Below, piece after piece: positions 6,131 through 10,202 of a DNA stretch of 10,202 bases (the first letter of the stretch is position 1; each line of letters begins with the position of its first letter). The translations under genes and the position numbers were made by a program. The notes beneath the pieces are model-generated. The model saw only the letters and a list, made by a program, of their open reading frames with translations. It was not told the origin of the DNA and searched no databases. Source of the stretch: Dehalococcoidales bacterium (lineage in GTDB: Bacteria > Chloroflexota > Dehalococcoidia > Dehalococcoidales > Fen-1064); contig JAFGHZ010000128.1 of NCBI GenBank assembly GCA_016929875.1, forward strand, positions 1 to 10,202, given 5' to 3'.

Positions 6131-7114
6131 ATGAAACGCCAATTGCTGGACAGGAACCATTATTTTCCCCCGATTCAGAGCGACGAGTGGGAGAAGATTT
6201 CTCCAGGCGAACTGGGATGGGACCAGTCGAAGCTCGATGAGGCGCTTAGTTTTATCCGCGACCGGAACTCAACGGCACTGGTAATACTTCACAAAGGGAA
6301 GATTGTCGTGGAGGAGTACTGGCAGGGGTGGGGGAAAGACACGAGCTTTTCCATCTTTTCGGCGGGGAAAAGCATAATCTCTCTGGCAATCGGCATCGCA
6401 CAGGAACAGGGCAAGCTCAACATCCATGACGCGATGGCCAAATATCTCGGGAAGAACTGGACGAAAGCACCGCCCGAGAAAGAAGCGTTGATTACCATCA
6501 GGGACGTCCTCACGATGACCAGCGGATTGGATGAAGAATTAAAATATGAAGCAGAAGTCGGAACAAAATGGTTCTATAACTCGCCTGCTTACTGGAAACT
6601 CGCTTACGTAATTGAGGCCGCCACCGGCAAGGGTATAGCGGATTTCCTTAACGAATCTTTGTGGTCGAAAATCGGTGCTAGGAATACCAGCTGGAACGGG
6701 AAGCAGGTAGTCACTTCAGCCCGGGACATGGCGCGGTTCGGATTAATGGTAATGAATAACGGTACCTGGCAGGGAAAAGACATTATTAAGGACAAGGCAT
6801 ATCTTTTCGACGCAACCAACAAGTCGCAGGAATTTAATCAATCCTACGGCTACCTGTGGTGGCTCAACGGCGGAAGTTCACGCCGCATCCCGGGGCCCAA
6901 CGCTCCACTGTATGAAGGGTCGATAATCCCTTCGGCTCCACCGGATGCCTTTGCCGCCCTCGGTTTTGGCGATAAGAAAATCATTATCGTTCCCAGCATG
7001 GAAATAGTGGTCATGCGTCATGGAGGGCCGGCGGCAACCGTGGCCGAACTGGCAGCCTCCAATTTCACCAGTCTGTTGTGGGACAAACTGATGCTTGCAA
7101 TGATGTCGAAATAG
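6131..7114 (+). CDS. Beta-lactamase/NylB-fold serine hydrolase (PF00144-like)
   Basis: A 327-residue member of the class C beta-lactamase superfamily, which also contains esterases, D-aminopeptidases and the 6-aminohexanoate-dimer hydrolase NylB. The nucleophile motif SxxK is SAGK (Ser77, Lys80) in FSIFSAGKSIISLAIG. The second motif is YNS (Tyr149) in KWFYNSPAYWKLAYVIE, and a third-motif equivalent is HGG (297-299) in VVMRHGG, where lactamases have KTG. The Tyr-Asn-Ser form and the final His are more like the esterase/NylB side than true beta-lactamases, so antibiotic resistance should not be assumed. There is no signal peptide or membrane segment, so it should be cytosolic, unlike secreted lactamases. 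I prefer ATG 6131 because GGAG at 6121-6124 precedes it. A TTG at 6119 would place that ribosome binding site inside the gene. The substrate is unknown. It has its own promoter and is probably monocistronic or weakly linked to the gene downstream. Confidence 0.88.
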   Translation: MKRQLLDRNHYFPPIQSDEWEKISPGELGWDQSKLDEALSFIRDRNSTALVILHKGKIVVEEYWQGWGKDTSFSIFSAGKSIISLAIGIAQEQGKLNIHDAMAKYLGKNWTKAPPEKEALITIRDVLTMTSGLDEELKYEAEVGTKWFYNSPAYWKLAYVIEAATGKGIADFLNESLWSKIGARNTSWNGKQVVTSARDMARFGLMVMNNGTWQGKDIIKDKAYLFDATNKSQEFNQSYGYLWWLNGGSSRRIPGPNAPLYEGSIIPSAPPDAFAALGFGDKKIIIVPSMEIVVMRHGGPAATVAELAASNFTSLLWDKLMLAMMSK

Positions 7115-7255
7115 CGTTGAGACCGGTGTCATATAAACTGAAAAGAGTATCTTTTGCTATGGCGACAGCCAAATCCTGTATCTAATTACGGACCGCTGGT
7201 ATTTTCGCAAGAGAGTGTTCCGATACAAAAAGGCAGTAAAATTCAGGAGTTAAGT

Positions 7256-8029
7256 ATGAGTAAGTATTTGAATCTGGAAATCGAAAACAAGGTTGCCATT
7301 GTTACTATCAATAGGCCTCCCGTGAATGCGCTCAATCCGGATGTAACTCAGGAAATCAGCCAGATGTTTGACGAGCTCAAGAACAATAAGGAAATAGAGG
7401 TCGTTATCCTGACAGGCACGGGGAAGGCTTTTGTCGCCGGCGCCGATATCAATGGTTTTCTCAACCTCGATCGCAGGACCGGTGAAGCATTTGCCCTGGG
7501 TGTGACGGACATGCAGAGGAAGATCGAGGACTTCGAACTCCCTGTAATCGCGGCGATTAACGGATATACGCTGGGAGGGGGCTGCGAACTCGTGATGGCG
7601 TGCGACATACGGATTGCTTCAAGTAATGCCAAATTCGGGCAACCGGAAATAACCGTCGGGGTTATGGCGGGTGCAGGAGGGACACAGCGATTGCCTCGTC
7701 TGATAGGTATGGGAAGAGCGAAGAAGCTACTTTATTCCGGCGAATTTATCGATGCTGTCGAAGCGGAAAGAATCGGACTGGTGGACCAGGTAACAGCTCC
7801 CGGTGAAGAATTGAACGAAGCGAAAAAACTGGCGCAGAAAATGATGAAAAATGCGCCGATAGCGCTCCGGTACACCAAGAAAGCCGTGAACCGCGGAATG
7901 CAGATGCCGCTGGAGGATGCCTTGAAGATGGAAGCGATGCTTTTCGGAGCGCTTCTTGAAACCGAGGATGTAAAAGAGGGCGTGAACGCTTTTATCGAGA
8001 AACGGAAACCGTTATTCAAAGGGAAATAA
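7256..8029 (+). CDS. Enoyl-CoA hydratase/isomerase (crotonase family)
   Basis: A 257-residue crotonase, the usual length for short-chain enoyl-CoA hydratase, which adds water to trans-2-enoyl-CoA in fatty-acid beta-oxidation and related pathways. The oxyanion-hole segments are FVAGADI (59-65) and INGYTLGGGCE (101-111). Both catalytic glutamates of rat-type crotonase are present: Glu111 in GGGCELVMACDIRIAS and Glu131 in FGQPEITVGVMAGAGGTQRL, with the standard 20-residue spacing. Two acidic residues at these places favour true hydratase activity over the isomerase or hydrolase branches, although the exact substrate is open. ATG 7256 follows AGGAG by 6 bases. The open frame reaches 102 bases further upstream, but that part is not protein-like. 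The gap from the hydrolase is 141 bases and I see no clear promoter in it. Confidence 0.93.
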   Translation: MSKYLNLEIENKVAIVTINRPPVNALNPDVTQEISQMFDELKNNKEIEVVILTGTGKAFVAGADINGFLNLDRRTGEAFALGVTDMQRKIEDFELPVIAAINGYTLGGGCELVMACDIRIASSNAKFGQPEITVGVMAGAGGTQRLPRLIGMGRAKKLLYSGEFIDAVEAERIGLVDQVTAPGEELNEAKKLAQKMMKNAPIALRYTKKAVNRGMQMPLEDALKMEAMLFGALLETEDVKEGVNAFIEKRKPLFKGK

Positions 8030-8086
8030 AGTCGGTGAATCCAGCTTTCAAGTAAGCGGCAGTCACTACCGAACAGTGCCTCCAAT

Positions 8087-8105
8087 CCCGATAGCGTATA
8101 TCGGG
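8087..8105 (+). other. Short perfect hairpin after the enoyl-CoA hydratase
   Basis: CCCGATA (8087-8093) and TATCGGG (8099-8105) form a perfect seven-pair stem with a five-base loop, 58 bases after the hydratase stop. No T run follows, so it is at best a poor intrinsic terminator on either strand. It might stabilise the 3' end of the message. Confidence 0.4.
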
Positions 8106-8223
8106 TACGTCATTTAGCGTGTTTATAGTCGGGCAAAGCACGTAACCAGAGAGCGTCATAGGAATGATATCTGCGCTCAACGGGGCTGGTATTATTAACG
8201 TAAATACACCGTAATTTTATCGA

Positions 8224-8235
8224 ATTTCCGGAAAT
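8224..8235. promoter_or_regulatory. 12-base palindrome, candidate operator of the nuo operon
   Basis: ATTTCCGGAAAT is a perfect dyad about 73 bases before nuoA, and its last T is the first base of a TATACT sequence. Such a site could bind a dimeric regulator, but I know no regulator for this exact sequence and one copy is weak evidence. Confidence 0.3.
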
Positions 8236-8307
8236 ATACTATTTTCACTGTTTTTGCACTTGTATTCTTATATCGGTAGCCTGTAATATGAAAAAAAGGA
8301 GTCCGAT

Positions 8308-8679
8308 TTGCTGACCGATTATAGCAATATAGCAATACTTTTAATTTGTGCAATATTGTTTGTGGTAATCGCTATCGGTTTACCTGTAATCCTACGACGT
8401 TCCGGCGTCGTCCAGCATAAACCCAATGCTCTGAAATATAATATCTACGAATGCGGGATGGACACTACCGGGAAGACGTGGATACAGTTTAATCTCCGGT
8501 ATTATTTTTATGCTTTGATATTTCTGACTTTAGATGTAATGGTGGCGTTTCTCTATCCCTGGGCCGTCGAATTAAAGAATTCTGGCACCCTTGCTTTTGC
8601 GAGTATATTGTTTTTCATTTTAATTGCAGTCATCGGCTATGTTTATGCCTGGAAGAACGGGGCTTTAGAATGGGAATAG
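8308..8679 (+). CDS. nuoA: NADH-quinone oxidoreductase (complex I) subunit A
   Basis: A 123-residue membrane subunit with three helices (about 7-28, 64-87, 94-115), normal for NuoA, which helps link the peripheral arm and the membrane pump around the quinone channel. The family signature YECG (47-50) and FNLRYYFYALIF through FLYPWA (61-86) are clear. Matched to E. coli numbering at a constant offset of three, Lys46, Glu51 and Asp79 are kept (Lys43, Glu48, Asp76). The conserved acidic Glu81 is replaced by Met78 (codon ATG at 8539-8541). The start is a TTG with an excellent AAGGAG six bases ahead; the rare start codon may limit translation. It is the first gene of a tightly packed nuo operon and overlaps nuoB by 10 bases. 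Confidence 0.95.
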   Translation: MLTDYSNIAILLICAILFVVIAIGLPVILRRSGVVQHKPNALKYNIYECGMDTTGKTWIQFNLRYYFYALIFLTLDVMVAFLYPWAVELKNSGTLAFASILFFILIAVIGYVYAWKNGALEWE

Positions 8680-9251
8680 ATGGTTTCGACATACCAAATC
8701 TGGACAGGGACGAGGGCGCCGATATCGAGTCTATGAGGAAGGCGTGCACCCTCGCTGTTCCCGACCCGGTGGGCTGGCAGGAAGAGGACATCAGCCGTAA
8801 CGTGCTCGTAACTACAGTGGACGCGGTAATCAACTGGTCCCGACGCGCTTCGTTGTGGCCGGTTAATTTCGGGTTAGCGTGCTGTGCTTTCGAAATGATT
8901 GCGACGGCATCGTCGCGTTTCGATATTTCCCGTTTTGGGATGGAAATTCTCAGACCTTCCCCGAGGCAGGCCGATTTAATGATTGTCTCCGGGACATTGA
9001 CCTGGAAAATGGCTCCGGCGCTGAAGAGGATTTACTCGCAAATGGCGGAGCCGAAATGGGTAATAGCGATGGGGGCGTGTGCTATCAGCGGCGGTCTCTT
9101 TCATCGGTCTTATAGCGTGGTGCACGGCGTAAACCTGATAGTTCCCGTCGATGTCTATATCCCCGGGTGCCCGCCGCGGCCCGAAGCTTTGTTAAACGGG
9201 ATACAGAAGTTGTACGAAAAAATACAAAAACAGAGTATCGCACAAAAATGA
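8670..9251 (+). CDS. nuoB: NADH-quinone oxidoreductase (complex I) subunit B
   Basis: A 193-residue subunit that carries the last iron-sulfur cluster, N2, which hands electrons to quinone. All four N2 ligands are present: the adjacent pair Cys71-Cys72 in FGLACCAFEM, Cys137 in AMGACAISGG and Cys167 in YIPGCPPRPE. Other family stretches are intact, such as SRFDISRFGMEILRPSPRQAD (82-102), the arginine-containing loop near the quinone site. The first 40 residues are acidic and variable, as in many bacterial NuoB proteins. ATG 8670 lies inside the end of nuoA, 10 bases overlapping, with only a weak GGGG-type ribosome binding site, so translation is probably coupled to nuoA. The 3' end overlaps nuoC in an ATGA. 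Confidence 0.96.
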   Translation: MGIDGFDIPNLDRDEGADIESMRKACTLAVPDPVGWQEEDISRNVLVTTVDAVINWSRRASLWPVNFGLACCAFEMIATASSRFDISRFGMEILRPSPRQADLMIVSGTLTWKMAPALKRIYSQMAEPKWVIAMGACAISGGLFHRSYSVVHGVNLIVPVDVYIPGCPPRPEALLNGIQKLYEKIQKQSIAQK

Positions 9252-9694
9252 CGAAGCCGGTAGCGACAAAAGAATTAGCCGACAGACTGGAACGCGAATT
9301 TCAGGGATGTATTATCGAGTCGAGCGACAAAGACATCGTTGTTAAAGCGGAATTCGTGTCGAAAATAGCGCTTTATCTGAAGGACACCCCGGGACTGGAA
9401 TTCGATTACCTGAATTATGTTACGGCGGTCGATTATAAAGATTACTTTATGGTGGTTTACAATTTGATATCCTTGAAAAACAATGCGAGCTTGATATTGA
9501 AAACACGCTGTGATAATCGTGAAAATCCTACGGTACCGTCGGTGGTCGGAGTATGGAAAGGTGCCGACTTTCAGGAACGGGAAATCTACGACCTCATGGG
9601 AATCAGGTTTGAAAACCACCCCGATTTGAAGCGTATTTTTCTCTGGGACGGTTTTGCCGGGTATCCTTTGCGGAAGGATTTTGTCAACCAATGA
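9248..9694 (+). CDS. nuoC: NADH-quinone oxidoreductase (complex I) 30 kDa subunit C
   Basis: A 148-residue peripheral-arm subunit without cofactor that packs against NuoD. The defining C-terminal signature is complete: FQEREIYDLMGIRFENHPDL (108-127) followed by RIFLWDGFAGYPLRKD (129-144). The length is at the short end of the family because the variable N-terminal part is compact. It is a separate gene rather than a NuoCD fusion as in E. coli. ATG 9248 overlaps the nuoB stop as ATGA (9248-9251), and its own stop overlaps the nuoD start as ATGA (9691-9694). A longer in-frame extension upstream into nuoB is not needed and not protein-like. The arrangement implies coupled translation and fixed stoichiometry. 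Confidence 0.95.
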   Translation: MTKPVATKELADRLEREFQGCIIESSDKDIVVKAEFVSKIALYLKDTPGLEFDYLNYVTAVDYKDYFMVVYNLISLKNNASLILKTRCDNRENPTVPSVVGVWKGADFQEREIYDLMGIRFENHPDLKRIFLWDGFAGYPLRKDFVNQ

Positions 9695-10202
9695 CGTACC
9701 AGACCGAACCATTCTTAATCAATGCGGGGCCTCAACACCCCAGCACTCACGGGGTCTTCCGGATGCGTTTTGTCCTGGACGGCGAAGTCATTCAAGATAT
9801 AGAGCCTGTGTTCGGATACCTGCACCGCGGGATAGAGAAACTGGCGGAGTCCATGACTTATCCGCAGTGTATCGTCCTGACCGACAGACTGGATTACCTG
9901 GCTTCCATGTCCAACAATCAAGCCTATGTCATGTCAGTGGAAAAACTGGCAGGTATAAGCGTCCCCGAAAAAGCGGAATATATCCGCGTGATGATGGCGG
10001 AACTGATGAGAATCTCCAGTCATCTGATGGCGGTCGGATTTTTGCTGAACGATATGGGTGCTTTTATGACACCCGTGTTGTACATGTTCAGAGAAAGGGA
10101 GAAGTTACTGGACCTTTTCGAGATGGTGTGTGGGCAAAGACTTACTTACAATTACATGCGTATCGGCGGAGTCAGCCATGACCTTCCCGAAGAATTCATG
10201 CC
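9691..10202 (+). CDS. nuoD: NADH-quinone oxidoreductase (complex I) 49 kDa subunit D (partial, 5' end)
   Basis: The first 170 codons of NuoD run off the right edge; the whole protein is usually about 370-420 residues. NuoD forms the quinone pocket with NuoB. Family motifs are GPQHPSTHGV (13-22), GYLHRGIEKLAE (42-53), TDRLDYL (64-70) and MAELMRISSHLMAVG (102-116). The two residues that hold the quinone head group in Thermus, His38 and Tyr87, match His20 and Tyr69 at one constant offset of 18, so the quinone site appears functional. The start ATG 9691 overlaps the nuoC stop by four bases. There is no NuoC domain fused in front. Whether further nuo genes follow cannot be seen. Confidence 0.95.
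   Translation, partial: MTYQTEPFLINAGPQHPSTHGVFRMRFVLDGEVIQDIEPVFGYLHRGIEKLAESMTYPQCIVLTDRLDYLASMSNNQAYVMSVEKLAGISVPEKAEYIRVMMAELMRISSHLMAVGFLLNDMGAFMTPVLYMFREREKLLDLFEMVCGQRLTYNYMRIGGVSHDLPEEFM

Larger units (their letters stand above)
8030..8307. other. Intergenic region upstream of the nuo operon
   Basis: This 278-base gap has no convincing gene. It holds a hairpin at 8087-8105, a 12-base palindrome at 8224-8235, and AT-rich DNA expected to contain the nuo promoter. Candidate boxes are weak: TTGTAT (8260-8265) with TAATAT (8284-8289) at 18 bases, or a TATACT (8235-8240) with no good -35. I cannot decide between them. Confidence 0.5.

Noticed and set aside
7154..7255. N-terminal extension of the enoyl-CoA hydratase.
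   Set aside because: Crotonases begin about where ATG 7256 lies, AGGAG sits at the right distance from it, and the extension has no homology-like features.
7115..7255. A promoter for the enoyl-CoA hydratase (TTGCTA with TATCTA) and an AT-only hairpin at 7141-7155.
   Set aside because: The box spacing is 19 bases with weak matches, and the hairpin is too unstable and not followed by a T run.
9167..9247. N-terminal extension of nuoC into the end of nuoB.
   Set aside because: It overlaps the conserved nuoB C-terminal region in another frame; the ATGA overlap at 9248 is the normal junction.
9654..10181. A 175-codon open frame overlapping the end of nuoC and nuoD.
   Set aside because: It is a shadow: the other frame encodes unmistakable NuoD, with GPQHPSTHGV and TDRLDYL.

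Overview
The window reads as a stretch of chromosome from a bacterium of the Chloroflexota, most likely Dehalococcoidia-like. This is an inference from gene content: a CaiB/BaiF CoA-transferase tail, enoyl-CoA hydratase, a peptide-type ABC system whose lipoprotein has a Thr-rich linker, and a nuoA-B-C-D cluster. Base composition is near balanced, and no marker in the window fixes the taxon. There is no insertion sequence, phage gene, CRISPR array or rRNA.

Layout. Bases 1-67 are the 3' end of a plus-strand gene, probably a CoA-transferase. It converges on a minus-strand soluble PAS histidine kinase (124-1206). The kinase has its own promoter, which is divergent from a strong promoter serving an elongator-type tRNA-Met gene (1345-1419). 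A 600-base gap follows (1421-2033). It holds a weak hairpin after the tRNA, a short coding-like frame on the minus strand that may be a gene remnant, a near-consensus promoter at 1708-1736, and a leader of about 290 bases with a 37-base hairpin. The leader runs into a three-gene ABC operon (2034-5860): two peptide/nickel-type permeases and a lipoprotein solute-binding protein, closed by a strong intrinsic terminator. No ATPase gene lies in the operon, so this importer must borrow ATPases encoded elsewhere.

Next come a dispersed-repeat-like hairpin, a cytosolic beta-lactamase/NylB-fold serine hydrolase (6131-7114) and an enoyl-CoA hydratase (7256-8029). A 278-base gap carries a hairpin and a perfect 12-base palindrome. 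The right end is the start of a complex I operon: nuoA (TTG start), nuoB, nuoC and nuoD. Adjacent genes overlap by 4-10 bases, and nuoD runs off the window.

Together the genes suggest a cell that imports peptides or similar small solutes and handles acyl-CoA intermediates, with a membrane NADH-dehydrogenase-type complex as its respiratory pump. The most noteworthy single observation is that NuoA has Met where the second transmembrane helix normally has a conserved acidic residue (E. coli Glu81). I found no clearly new multi-gene system.
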